This document shows, piece by piece, positions 25,900 to 34,664 of a DNA stretch of 45,775 nucleotides. A program made the position numbers and the translations under genes. Position 1 is the first letter of the stretch. Each line of letters opens with the position of its first letter. Below the pieces are notes generated by a model. It had not been told where the DNA came from and did no database searches. It saw nothing but the letters and a program-made list of their open reading frames with translations. The DNA is from Rhodothermales bacterium (GTDB taxonomy: Bacteria; Bacteroidota; Rhodothermia; Rhodothermales; Bin80), in contig JAJECE010000012.1 in the NCBI GenBank assembly GCA_022822185.1, forward strand, positions 1 to 45,775, read 5' to 3'.

Positions 25900-26240
25900 G
25901 TCCGCTTCCAATCGGGGTCGCCTGCCAGCGTCTGATGATAAATAAAGAGGCGCAGACGCTGACGGTTCACTGGTCAGATGGCCGCCATTGCACCTTCCCG
26001 CTGGATGGCCTGCGGCGTGCCTGCCCCTGTGCCGCCTGTCAGGGACACGAGAAAATGCATGAACTCCCGGATCCCGAGATTTTTCGTCTCCCCGCTTTAA
26101 TGCGATGGGAGAACGTAAGAGCTGAAATCGCCGGCAGCGTAGGCGTGCGTCTCACCTGGGACGATGGACATAACAGCGGCATTTTTACCTGGGAACGCCT
26201 GCGTGCAATGTGTCCATGTGAGGTAACCTGTCCGTCCTGA
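25896..26240 (+). CDS. DUF971 (gamma-butyrobetaine hydroxylase-like N-terminal) protein
   Basis: The 114-residue protein matches the small DUF971 family: WSDGRHCTFPLDGLRRACPC near 26-45, with conserved cysteines (CPCAAC) and a second half ending GIFTWERLRAMCPC. Family members are linked to Fe-S cluster assembly (ApbC/Mrp neighbours), and the cysteines could bind metal. It starts within the ATGA overlap with the sigma factor stop, so the two are translationally coupled. The pairing with a sigma factor is unexplained. Confidence 0.85.
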   Translation: MSPLPIGVACQRLMINKEAQTLTVHWSDGRHCTFPLDGLRRACPCAACQGHEKMHELPDPEIFRLPALMRWENVRAEIAGSVGVRLTWDDGHNSGIFTWERLRAMCPCEVTCPS

Positions 26241-26545
26241 TTACAGCGGGAATTAGAGGACATCCAGAGAAAAAATCCACCATTCTGTACTGAAATGGTC
26301 GTTCTGCAGGGGACTGGAGCCCCCCGGGTATGAGCATGTCCACAGTATTTCGTATATTTGAGCCCGCACAGAAATCATATTTTTGCGTACCGCCCCACAA
26401 TTTATTGCTGGATTTTGTGAAGATTTGAAGAAGATTGCACAAATCGCATCACAATGATGTGCAGGTACCGTACGTTTGATGTGTACTGTAACAAGACGTT
26501 CAGTTTATACGTAAGGGGGCGGCGGATCTGTACCCCAATCTTTAA
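26241..26545. other. Intergenic gap before the second sigma gene
   Basis: These 305 bases hold no gene that I can support. The AT-rich part from 26395 to 26500 is the likely promoter region for the second sigma factor. Confidence 0.4.
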
Positions 26546-26560
26546 TTGATTCATAGCAAC

Positions 26561-27259
26561 GTGAAACACATAACACGAATTATTCGAAAAGACTCACGGC
26601 GTATGACGGCCCTGAGTCGCTTTGACGCACTTCAGGACATGTGCGATGAAGACCTGATGGAGCATTTCCAGGCAGGTGTCGTTGAGGCATACAATATCCT
26701 TTGGGAACGCTGGACCGGGCCTCTGGTCAATTTTCTCTACCGATTCACGGGAGATAAAAAAGCCTGCGAGGATCTCATCCAGGAGACCTTCCTTCGGGTC
26801 TATCGTAATCGCCATTCCTACAAACGTATCGCTAAGTTTTCCACTTGGCTGTATACCATTGCGGGCAACCTGGCAAAAACGGAATACCGTAAGCGCAGTC
26901 GGCGGCGTATGGACTCCATCCAGTCATTTAACCGTGACGGAGAGGAGTTTGAGATGCCGCTGCCGGATGAAACCTTCTCCCCGGATAAGCACGCAGAGAG
27001 TGCCATCCAGGATCACTATATCCAGACGGGGCTTCTTGCCATGCCGGATCATTTTCGAGAAGTGGTCATCCTCCGGGATATCCAGCAACTCAGTTATGAG
27101 GAGATTGCGATCATCACCGGCCTGCCCATGGGCACGGTAAAGAGCCGGATTAACCGGGGACGCACGAAACTGCAGGAACTCCTGCATGGCATCTATCCCT
27201 TTCTGGACGAAATGGAAGACGAAGAGGAGGAAGAGCAGCAGCTTCCCGAATACGCGTAA
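26561..27259 (+). CDS. RNA polymerase sigma factor, ECF-like (copy 2)
   Basis: This 232-residue paralogue of the 25186 product has the same layout: SRFDAL near the start, sigma-2 with DLIQETFLRVYRN and KFSTWLYTIAGNLAKTEYRK, linker with EMPLPDETF, and sigma-4 with SYEEIAIITGLPMGTVKSRI. The GTG at 26561 gives an N-terminus equal in length to copy 1; a TTG at 26546 or an ATG at 26603 are alternatives. It ends in a very acidic tail (EDEEEEEQQ) absent from copy 1, which may affect interaction or autoinhibition. Retention of both copies suggests distinct regulons. Confidence 0.87.
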   Translation: MKHITRIIRKDSRRMTALSRFDALQDMCDEDLMEHFQAGVVEAYNILWERWTGPLVNFLYRFTGDKKACEDLIQETFLRVYRNRHSYKRIAKFSTWLYTIAGNLAKTEYRKRSRRRMDSIQSFNRDGEEFEMPLPDETFSPDKHAESAIQDHYIQTGLLAMPDHFREVVILRDIQQLSYEEIAIITGLPMGTVKSRINRGRTKLQELLHGIYPFLDEMEDEEEEEQQLPEYA

Positions 27260-27280
27260 ACCGGATATTCAGACAGCGTA

Positions 27281-27376
27281 TCAACTGCTGAACTGGATCA
27301 GGATTGTAAAGGCAGCCACAACCCCTAAAAGGATCGTGAGCGCAATGACGATGTTCTTGCGTTGCTTTCGATTCAT
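27281..27376 (-). CDS. 31-residue single-span membrane protein
   Basis: The frame encodes a basic start (MNRKQRKN) followed by a clean hydrophobic helix (IVIALTILLGVVAAFTILI) and a short polar end. It lies convergent with the sigma gene, 21 bases past its stop. The charge and hydrophobic pattern is what real small membrane proteins show. No family known to me; a chance frame remains possible. Confidence 0.4.
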   Translation of the reverse strand: MNRKQRKNIVIALTILLGVVAAFTILIQFSS

Positions 27377-27471
27377 AGGTATGCGAGATTTTATTCTGCA
27401 ATAAACGCTTTTGTATACAAATATGCAAATTCCTGTGACCGTTAGGTAACGAACTCCAATAGACCTGCATC

Positions 27472-28350
27472 ATGGCATCCTTTCCCTTCTTCCAGGTTGA
27501 TGCATTTACGGATACCCCGCTGAACGGGAATCCCTGCGCAATTGTTCTGGATGCAGATTCACTCACCCGTGAACAGATGCAGACCATTGCCCGTGAGCAG
27601 AATCTCTCGGAAACCGCATTCATTCTGCATTCGGAGAAAGCGGATGTGCGTGCCCGCTACTTCACTCCGGCCGAAGAGATTCCACTGGCTGGCCATCCCA
27701 CGATTGCCGCGATACATCTGTTGGCCGAAACGAAACGTATCGCTTTGACCAGACCCGTGACTGCAATCACCCTAGAACTGGAGGCAGGGATCATCTCTGT
27801 CACGATTGTGGTTTCGTCTGAAAAGCAGAATCGGATTGCTATGACACAACCGAAACCACAGTTTCTGTCCCTGCTGCCTCCAGAACAGGCGGCATCCGCA
27901 TTTGGGCTGTCCACGAAGGATCTGATCCCGGGAAAGCCGGTTCAGGTCGTGAGCACCGGTACTCCGCAGTTGATGGTGCCAGTACGTGATGAAACATGTC
28001 TCAGGCGAATTCAGGTCCATGCCACCTCTCTGTCGCAGTTGCGGGATGAGTTTAAATTTTTCAGTGCTCACCTGTTCACGGTCAACGGCTCGGAAACATT
28101 TGCAAGGCATTTTGCCAGTCCACCTGATGTATTCGAGGATCCGTTTACCGGAAGTGCAACGGGCGGGATGGGTGCATACCTGTGGCACTATAACCTGATC
28201 CGGGAACCGTTCTTTGTTGCAAATCAGGGAAAATGGATGTACCGGCCCGGTCAGGCCCTCGTCACGGTGGCGGGGCCCCGCAATAACATTGAGGCCGTTG
28301 AGGTTGCCGGACAGGCCGTCACCGTAATTACCGGTACACTTCGGATCTGA
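27472..28350 (+). CDS. PhzF-family isomerase-like protein
   Basis: The 292-residue protein has the two-lobed PhzF fold signature: FFQVDAFTDTPLNGNPCAIV at 6-25, catalytic Glu47 in NLSETAF, and a second-half DPFTGSATGGMGAYL motif near 222-236. PhzF proper isomerises a phenazine precursor, but most family members act on unknown substrates and no phenazine genes are nearby. It is followed after 12 bases by a PLP trans-sulfuration enzyme and may be co-transcribed with it. Confidence 0.88.
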   Translation: MASFPFFQVDAFTDTPLNGNPCAIVLDADSLTREQMQTIAREQNLSETAFILHSEKADVRARYFTPAEEIPLAGHPTIAAIHLLAETKRIALTRPVTAITLELEAGIISVTIVVSSEKQNRIAMTQPKPQFLSLLPPEQAASAFGLSTKDLIPGKPVQVVSTGTPQLMVPVRDETCLRRIQVHATSLSQLRDEFKFFSAHLFTVNGSETFARHFASPPDVFEDPFTGSATGGMGAYLWHYNLIREPFFVANQGKWMYRPGQALVTVAGPRNNIEAVEVAGQAVTVITGTLRI

Positions 28351-28362
28351 CCTAGATGAATA

Positions 28363-29517
28363 ATGTCCCAAATATCTAGATCCCGGGCAATTGACACGCA
28401 ACTGATTCATGCAGGCGAAGAATGCCGCATTGAGGGTGCAATACGCATGCCGATTTTCCAAACGGCGATGTTTGAGCATGATGAATCTCCGCTGCGGTAT
28501 GTCCGCTACAACAACACACCAAACCAAATCGTGCTCAATCGAAAACTTGCGATTCTTGAAGGTGCAGACGAGGCACTGGTCACTGGAAGCGGCATGGCCG
28601 CAATCAGTGCGGCACTGATCACCGCCCTGAAACCGGGAGATCATCTACTCGCCCAGAACTCCCTTTACGGAGGAACCCATTCATTCGTGCGCACACTGCT
28701 GACCGATCTTGGCGTGACGGTTTCATTCTTTGATGCGGATGTCCCGGAATCCTGGAACTCACTCCTGCAGACAAATACACGTGCGATCTATGTTGAATCC
28801 ATCACGAATCCCCTTGTCCGCGTATGCGATCTGGAGCGGATCGTGGACTTTTCCGATGCCCATAATCTGGTATCCCTGATTGACAACACGTTCGCAACCC
28901 CGTTCAATTATCAGGCGGCGGCCGCGGGATTTGACTATTCGCTTCACAGCGCAACGAAATACCTCAATGGCCATTCGGATGTTGTTGCAGGAGCCATCAT
29001 TGGAAAAGGCGACTGGGTACACAAGGCCGGGAAAAATTTAAAGCATCTCGGAGGCTCACTGGATCCGCATGCCTGCTTTCTGCTCCATCGCGGAATTCAG
29101 ACCCTGGCCCTGCGCATGCGGCAGCACAATGCTACCGCACAGGCACTGGCAGAATTCCTTGAATCCAGAAGTGAGGTCACTCAGGTTTACTACCCCGGTC
29201 TGAACTCCCATCCCCGGCACAAACGGGCTGCCCGCCTGTTCGGAGGGTTTGGAGGGATGCTGAGTATTGAACTAGATGGAGGTCTGGAGGTCACGAAAAA
29301 GATCATGGACCGCCTGCAGATCCCCGTCTATGCACCGAGTCTTGGAGGCATTGAATCGCTGATGACCCGCCCGGCCATCAGTTCACACGCAGGATTAACC
29401 CCCGATGAACGCAAAGCTGCAGGAATACGGGATCACTTATTGAGGATTTCCGTGGGAATTGAAGACAGTCAGGACCTGATTGAAGATTTTGAACAGGCGC
29501 TGGCTCAAGAAGATTGA
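28363..29517 (+). CDS. Cystathionine gamma-lyase/synthase-type PLP enzyme
   Basis: The 384-residue enzyme belongs to the Cys/Met metabolism PLP family. Lys199 in SATKYLNGHSD binds PLP; Asp174 in LIDNTFATP and the SGMAAI region (76-81) hold the cofactor; YVRYNN near 46-51 matches the family's substrate/PLP tyrosine and arginine. It probably cleaves or forms cystathionine or a related sulfur amino acid in the cytoplasm. The exact reaction (gamma-lyase, beta-lyase, gamma-synthase, methionine gamma-lyase) cannot be told. It follows the PhzF-like gene at 12 bases. Confidence 0.9.
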   Translation: MSQISRSRAIDTQLIHAGEECRIEGAIRMPIFQTAMFEHDESPLRYVRYNNTPNQIVLNRKLAILEGADEALVTGSGMAAISAALITALKPGDHLLAQNSLYGGTHSFVRTLLTDLGVTVSFFDADVPESWNSLLQTNTRAIYVESITNPLVRVCDLERIVDFSDAHNLVSLIDNTFATPFNYQAAAAGFDYSLHSATKYLNGHSDVVAGAIIGKGDWVHKAGKNLKHLGGSLDPHACFLLHRGIQTLALRMRQHNATAQALAEFLESRSEVTQVYYPGLNSHPRHKRAARLFGGFGGMLSIELDGGLEVTKKIMDRLQIPVYAPSLGGIESLMTRPAISSHAGLTPDERKAAGIRDHLLRISVGIEDSQDLIEDFEQALAQED

Positions 29518-29538
29518 AGGGAGACACGGAACGAACTT

Positions 29539-29555
29539 CCCGTCTCGCTGACGGG
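29539..29555. terminator. Hairpin between convergent genes
   Basis: CCCGTC and GACGGG pair perfectly around the loop TCGCT, 22 bases past the PLP enzyme stop and upstream of the convergent DUF4062 gene's end. It may end transcription in both directions. No long T-run follows. Confidence 0.5.
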
Positions 29556-29654
29556 TTGTCAATTCCTCCCCATCCATCGACTGCAATCCGGATCAACTGA
29601 TGGCAGGCGAGCAGGAATCCGGCAATCCCCATACCACCCGGCTTATCCTGAAAA

Positions 29655-31184
29655 TTAAACTCCCTCGAATCCCACTAATTCTCCAACAACTTCACTGAAT
29701 GTGATTGGGGCACCATTGGATTGAGGAATCAGTTCTATGGATAGCATGTCCCGATACTTGCGACTCCAGTCATGCTTTTTGAAGGTGTTAAATCCGTCAG
29801 CAAAAGCAAAAACAGTCGTCGGAGCATCAAAATATCCAAGTTTAAAGTAGGCCTTCCCATGTTCATTGGTTGTGGTCTGCCGCAAGGTGCCGTCAGGGGT
29901 TAATGCCACAACCTTAACGTTCGCAATCGCCTCACCGCCCTGGTGCACCATGACCGAAGCATCGTGATCCGAACGACGTATGATTACACTGAAAAATCCG
30001 TCATCCTTAAACTGCGGCTCCGGCAGATCCGCTTCTATACACCGCCTGATCATGTCCACCGTACCGGTTCCCACCCGCTCAATATAGTCACCTAAAAACA
30101 TAGAATTTGCCAGTAACCGATTATGTGGTTTTGACGGATGAGCGACACGCAGTTGCTCAAGTGTCAATGAGTTCGGGAGTCCCCCTGGATTCCATATCTC
30201 CAAACGGTCACTGAATAACATCACCTGCACAGTTCCACTGCTTGTGTAGTCTCGGTGCACCACTGCGTTAACAATGGCCTCGGTAATTACTTTTTTGGGA
30301 ATCTCCGCAATTCTAGGGGCCCGCCCCGACTCAGAGCGCGTACCAACCATACAATCAATCTTACTCAGCACAAATCCAACTGCCTGATCCACTAACTTGA
30401 ATACGTCTCCGTAATAGACTTGAAGTGTCGGGATGGGCTTCTCGACATTCGTGCCATAAAAATGAGCACATTTAACTTCGGATGAAAGCAAAAACCGCTG
30501 CGGATCCTTTCCAAACAGCAATATAGCCGCATTCGTAAGTTCGCCTTTGTCCGTCAGCAGGTCAAGATGATTCAACAGCTTCTCTGGATGTGTATTCTCT
30601 GGAAGTGGAAATCCTCTCTCCGAGCGTGCTGTACGGATAAACTGGACTATTCGTTCAGGATCCAGATCCTCTAATTTGGCACGAAAACAAGGGGCTTCAT
30701 CAAATGGACATGTACGGATCAAATTTGATTCTTTTAAGTATTTTGCCAGTGCGATATCAACGCCGGATATTAACTCTTCCGATGTCTTAAACCGTTTTCT
30801 GACCAGGCTGGCCTCGGCTTTGTGAATCAATGCCTGCATCTTCGAATCCCGAGGCTTTCCCTGCACATCCTTTACAAAAATCAGCCGATGCTTGCCGGTT
30901 GACGATGCCTGATCAAACTCTCGCTCTGTTGGGGATATTCCCCCACGGTCTTCCGCACCATATTTGCTCCCAAATAAACCAATGTAGATATCGGACCGTT
31001 CGACTTCGTCCAGATAAAATTCGTCGGGGCGCTGATCCACAGCCGGAACATCCTCAAAGAAACATACATCAAAAAAATCCTGTACATACGCATGGTTAAG
31101 GATGTAGTCCCGCAGCATCGCCCTTTCCTGGGCAAATTCACTTTGCACACTGCTGATGAAAATGCGTAGAGTGCTCATGTTCAC
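29655..31184 (-). CDS. DUF4062 sensor-GHKL ATPase protein with Ig-like C-terminal domain
   Basis: The 509-residue protein has three parts. Residues 5-92 form a DUF4062 domain (RIFISSVQSEFAQER, then SDIYIGLFGSKYG and SPTEREF), a TIR/SLOG-like fold common in bacterial conflict proteins. Residues 165-400 resemble the RecG-like/HATPase_c_4 regulators: EAIVNAVVHRDY (302-313, N-box-like), NPGGLP (332-337), and VGTGTVDMI (371-379). Residues 410-475 look like a carboxypeptidase-regulatory Ig-like domain (TTTNEHGKAYFKLGYF). The usual AlbA_2/Schlafen domain is not recognisable here; DUF4062 seems to take its place. It is last in a minus-strand cluster, eight bases after a small gene. Possible roles are nucleotide sensing or defence; none is proven. 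Confidence 0.75.
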   Translation of the reverse strand: MNMSTLRIFISSVQSEFAQERAMLRDYILNHAYVQDFFDVCFFEDVPAVDQRPDEFYLDEVERSDIYIGLFGSKYGAEDRGGISPTEREFDQASSTGKHRLIFVKDVQGKPRDSKMQALIHKAEASLVRKRFKTSEELISGVDIALAKYLKESNLIRTCPFDEAPCFRAKLEDLDPERIVQFIRTARSERGFPLPENTHPEKLLNHLDLLTDKGELTNAAILLFGKDPQRFLLSSEVKCAHFYGTNVEKPIPTLQVYYGDVFKLVDQAVGFVLSKIDCMVGTRSESGRAPRIAEIPKKVITEAIVNAVVHRDYTSSGTVQVMLFSDRLEIWNPGGLPNSLTLEQLRVAHPSKPHNRLLANSMFLGDYIERVGTGTVDMIRRCIEADLPEPQFKDDGFFSVIIRRSDHDASVMVHQGGEAIANVKVVALTPDGTLRQTTTNEHGKAYFKLGYFDAPTTVFAFADGFNTFKKHDWSRKYRDMLSIELIPQSNGAPITFSEVVGELVGFEGV

Positions 31185-31192
31185 GCTGTAGG

Positions 31193-31477
31193 TTAATTAT
31201 TGAACCAGCCAGGGATCGCCTCTTCATCGATAACCTGTAAATCCTGAATGGCAAACCAGCCCTCATTCTCAATCCCGCCACTGTTTGTATATGTGTCCGC
31301 TTCTGACTCGCCTCCCAAAACCTCAATGTCCACCACCAGAGCTAAGTCCTTTTTCATGCCGGGTGCCACTTCCACCTTGGAAGCCACATCGGCTACACGA
31401 CCGGCAATTGTACCGATCATCAGTCCCTCCTTCGTGTACAGATGTACACGGACCTGCTTACCAATGAAATGATACAT
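31193..31477 (-). CDS. Small beta-rich hypothetical protein
   Basis: This 94-residue cytoplasmic protein begins with strands (VRVHLYTKEGLMIGTIAGRV) that look like a small SH3- or Sm-like barrel, and ends in an acidic tail with aromatic residues (EGWFAIQDLQVIDEE). Spacing of eight to nine bases on both sides (lipoprotein upstream, DUF4062 gene downstream) implies co-transcription. I do not recognise the family. Confidence 0.55.
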   Translation of the reverse strand: MYHFIGKQVRVHLYTKEGLMIGTIAGRVADVASKVEVAPGMKKDLALVVDIEVLGGESEADTYTNSGGIENEGWFAIQDLQVIDEEAIPGWFNN

Positions 31478-31486
31478 CGTTCAGAC

Positions 31487-31900
31487 CTACTGGTCGGAAC
31501 GAGTTGCCAGGATCGGCACATCCATCCCGAACTGAACGACATGTAGTGTCCCGCTCAACCCCGCTTCATCAAGCACCATAGAGACATTCATTGTTCCAAA
31601 CTCGGGGTTATCAAAGGTAAACGACAGTGTCTGTGTCTCTTCATCAAACTCATTGGATTCGGGCCGGACCACATCTGCAGAGTTGTTCCCGTCCTGGGAC
31701 ATGATAATCACCAGTTCGCCTGGATCTGCTTCAACAATCTGCAATGTACCCGTATAAACCCCCTGGGGAGAATCAATACTGTAACTCCAGTTGCCTGAAA
31801 CAGGACTGGGACTTTCCTTAGAGAAGAGTCCGCCAAGAGCGGAGCATCCGCCAAGAAAAATGACTGAGACGAGAGCGATGAATGCATATATTCTTTGCAT
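31487..31900 (-). CDS. Small lipoprotein
   Basis: Starting at the ATG at 31900 (a TTG at 31915 would add five residues), this 137-residue protein has a signal peptide ending in the lipobox LGGC near residue 19. The mature part is a beta-rich domain with paired strands (GNWSYSIDSPQGVYTGTLQI). It should be attached to the outer or inner membrane facing the periplasm. It lies between the oxidoreductase genes and the small beta-protein gene in a tight cluster. Function unknown. Confidence 0.7.
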   Translation of the reverse strand: MQRIYAFIALVSVIFLGGCSALGGLFSKESPSPVSGNWSYSIDSPQGVYTGTLQIVEADPGELVIIMSQDGNNSADVVRPESNEFDEETQTLSFTFDNPEFGTMNVSMVLDEAGLSGTLHVVQFGMDVPILATRSDQ

Positions 31901-31929
31901 GGTTACGTGTTGCAAGCTAATGTATTTAT

Positions 31930-33255
31930 TTAAGGTCGGATTGCCCGGGGTTTGAGTGTGGTCAGCGATTCAATGCGAACCGGCTCACCAGTCTTTACAC
32001 TCTCCCGTGCAGCCACACCAATCAGCACGGACATCGCACCGTCTCTGGAACCTGCTGCCTGTCGATATGGATCGGAGGTTGCCTCACTCCGAAAGATATG
32101 ATCCTGCAATCTTACGTCCCCGCCTCCATGTCCACCCCCGCCATGCGGAATCTGAATCAACTCCGTCTGCCCAAAATTATCCGTTATCCGAAGTTCATCA
32201 AAAGGCGCGTCCTCCCAGGGCTGACGCTCTTTGATCCACGCCTCCAGCCGCCCCTCTGTGCCATTAAAGGCAATCCGGTATCCTTCGTAAGGCGAATAGG
32301 TCGTACAGGAGTAACTGACCTGAACTCCATTGGCATACTTGATCTGTGCAGCCATCTTGTCGTAGATATCAATTTCTTCACTCCATACACACCCGTCCCT
32401 TAGGTAGCCATCATGGTGCTCATGGGCAACATAGAGATTCATAGAACTCTCACTCTCCGTAATATCCCAGTAGTGCCTGCACTTCGAGGCGTGTGGACAA
32501 CCCCGGCAGTTGGTGTGACGGAATTCATTGTTATGCCCATAATACTCCAGGTCCCCGTACGCAAAGACTTCCTCCGGCTCCGATTCCAGCCACCAGTTTA
32601 ATAAGTCAAAGTGATGCGTTGCCTTATGCACAAACAGTGTTCCCCCAAAACGCTCCTTCCCATGCCAGCGCCGAAAATACGCCGCCCCATGATAGACATC
32701 CAGATACCAGTGAAAATCCACCGAGGTAACCCTGCCGATGCGATAATTCATCAGGAACTCTTTCATTGCTCGACGATGAGGAGAATACCGGTAGTTGAAG
32801 GTGACCGTTACATTCTTTCGCGTGAGTGCCTGCGTATCCAGAATTGCCTGACACTTCTCGGCATCCGTCGTCATGGGCTTCTCGGTGACGACATCACAAC
32901 CGAGTTCCATCGCCCGGACAATATACTGATGATGGGCAGAGTCCACAGTCGTCACAATCACCGTATCCGGGCCGGTCACGCGGATCATCTCATCAAAATC
33001 CGTAAATGTCGGGCAGCTGGCCCCCATGTACTCTTTCACATACTCCAGGCGGCCGGGATTGATATCGCACAGCCCCACATGTTCCACCACATCCGAGTAG
33101 TCACGGATCAGGTTCCGCCCCCAGGTTGTACTTCCACGAATACCGGTTCCGACCAAAGCAACCTTCATGCGCTGCGTCCCCTTGGGGACAGGCCGAGCCA
33201 GTATTCCCGCGGCAGCGGCCGTGCCACCCGTCCGAATAAAATCACGTCGATTCAT
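31930..33255 (-). CDS. Gfo/Idh/MocA oxidoreductase with Tat signal (copy 1)
   Basis: The 441-residue protein starts with a twin-arginine signal (NRRDFIRTGG at 2-11). A Rossmann fold with VGTGIRG near 35-41 and the family motif TEKPMTT near 125-131 place it in the Gfo/Idh/MocA group, NAD(P)-dependent sugar or inositol dehydrogenases. A cluster of cysteines, CRGCPHASKC, around 254-263 could bind metal. Secreted Tat-type members are common in Bacteroidota and Planctomycetota in sugar catabolism. It is 24 bases after the second oxidoreductase. Substrate unknown. Confidence 0.88.
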   Translation of the reverse strand: MNRRDFIRTGGTAAAAGILARPVPKGTQRMKVALVGTGIRGSTTWGRNLIRDYSDVVEHVGLCDINPGRLEYVKEYMGASCPTFTDFDEMIRVTGPDTVIVTTVDSAHHQYIVRAMELGCDVVTEKPMTTDAEKCQAILDTQALTRKNVTVTFNYRYSPHRRAMKEFLMNYRIGRVTSVDFHWYLDVYHGAAYFRRWHGKERFGGTLFVHKATHHFDLLNWWLESEPEEVFAYGDLEYYGHNNEFRHTNCRGCPHASKCRHYWDITESESSMNLYVAHEHHDGYLRDGCVWSEEIDIYDKMAAQIKYANGVQVSYSCTTYSPYEGYRIAFNGTEGRLEAWIKERQPWEDAPFDELRITDNFGQTELIQIPHGGGGHGGGDVRLQDHIFRSEATSDPYRQAAGSRDGAMSVLIGVAARESVKTGEPVRIESLTTLKPRAIRP

Positions 33256-33279
33256 TTCTTTGATGAATGAATGAATGGT

Positions 33280-34605
33280 CTACACCTTGACTTCCCAGCC
33301 CGGTTCGTATTGCCGCCCCCACATCTTCATCGCCTCCGCATCATTCAGAATACGACCGTTCGCTGGATCGCAGTGAAGCGTCCGTCCAGTTTCCTGGGCA
33401 ATATTGCCCAGGTGGCACAGCAGGGTACTCTTGTGCCCTTCGTCAATGGGAGAGTACTGTGAAACTCCCTCCCCCCGAATGGTCTGAAGCATATTTGCAA
33501 TATGCCGGTCTGTGAGTCCACCTCCCCCCCGGATGTCCAATGAGGCTTCACCGGACATTTTTGACCGCTTCCATACTTCCTCATTATCCTGATCGTAGAC
33601 CGTATACCCATCACGATCAATCACAACCGTCCCCTGCTCTCCATGAATGGAGGCACCGCGTCCGCGATTCTCAACCGGGTACGGGTTGCAACTTCGGCCA
33701 TCCCATGTTATAGTCTTGCCCCCCTCAAAATCAAAGGATGCCACCTGTGTATCATAAAATTCCCAGTCATCATCGTAGCGGTACCGTCCGCCTGATGAGG
33801 TCACCCGGATCGGATAGTCCACGCCAAGCGCCCAGCGGCAGACATCAATCTCATGCGTCCCATTATTACAGATCTCACCGGTCCCCCAATGCCAGAACCA
33901 GTGCCAGTTGTAATGAATCAGGTTATCCTTGTACGGCATCCTTGGAGCGGGCCCCTGCCATAAATCATAGTTCAACCAGTCGGGAATGTCAGCGGGCTGG
34001 CCCCGACCAATGGATCCGCGGTTGTTGGCATACCACGCGCGGGCATAATAGGGGCGGCCAATAATCCCCTGCCGGATGGCATCAATAATCTGAGCAGATT
34101 CCACAGATGCACGCTGTTGATTCCCCATCTGCACAACACGGTTATAGCGCTCCTGGGCCTGCACCAGCATCTCCCCTTCCTCGGGATTATAGCTGCACGG
34201 CTTTTCTACATAGACATGCTTGCCCGCCTGGAGTGCCATAATCGCAGCAGGTGCGTGCCAGTGATCTGGAGCCGCAATGACGAGAATATCCACATCAGGA
34301 TTGTCCAGCACTTCTCGCAGATCAATCACCCCGGCCGGGGTACGGCCCCCATTGGCTTCGGTCACCTCCGGGATTGATCTAGCAATTGCCCGCTCGTCAA
34401 CATCACAGATGTGTGTAACTTCACATCCCTCCGCTCTGGCAAACGAAGTGGCCAGTACACCACCCCGGCTGTGCACTCCCATGACGGCGGCAGTCAAGCG
34501 GTTGGAAGGGGCAGACAGGCCGCGTGCGGCTCCCAGAAGGGTCGCTCCAGCTATACCGGCGGAAGCAGTCTTGATAAAGGTTCGGCGATTTGGTCGTTGG
34601 TTCAT
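33280..34605 (-). CDS. Gfo/Idh/MocA oxidoreductase with Tat signal (copy 2)
   Basis: The 441-residue protein has a Tat motif (NRRTFIKTAS at 6-15), a Rossmann start around 38-50 (TAAVMGVHSRGG), and the VEKPCSYNPEE motif (about 134-144). The downstream part has the NHWH/WHW- and GTHEID-rich segments found in exported Gfo/Idh/MocA family members (INYNWHWFWHWGTGEICNN-like region). It is likely to oxidise a sugar or sugar-like compound in the periplasm with a co-exported or tightly bound NAD(P). It differs substantially from its neighbour, so the pair may act in series. Confidence 0.88.
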   Translation of the reverse strand: MNQRPNRRTFIKTASAGIAGATLLGAARGLSAPSNRLTAAVMGVHSRGGVLATSFARAEGCEVTHICDVDERAIARSIPEVTEANGGRTPAGVIDLREVLDNPDVDILVIAAPDHWHAPAAIMALQAGKHVYVEKPCSYNPEEGEMLVQAQERYNRVVQMGNQQRASVESAQIIDAIRQGIIGRPYYARAWYANNRGSIGRGQPADIPDWLNYDLWQGPAPRMPYKDNLIHYNWHWFWHWGTGEICNNGTHEIDVCRWALGVDYPIRVTSSGGRYRYDDDWEFYDTQVASFDFEGGKTITWDGRSCNPYPVENRGRGASIHGEQGTVVIDRDGYTVYDQDNEEVWKRSKMSGEASLDIRGGGGLTDRHIANMLQTIRGEGVSQYSPIDEGHKSTLLCHLGNIAQETGRTLHCDPANGRILNDAEAMKMWGRQYEPGWEVKV

Positions 34606-34664
34606 GCGTCAAAATTGTTTGTTGAAAAAACAATTTACAACGCAATCCGACACAAATGGAAATT

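Noticed and set aside
27377-27623. Minus-strand frame extending over the PhzF start and the end of the second sigma gene
   Set aside because: It overlaps clear genes on the other strand and has no protein-like composition; only the small 27281-27376 frame looked credible.
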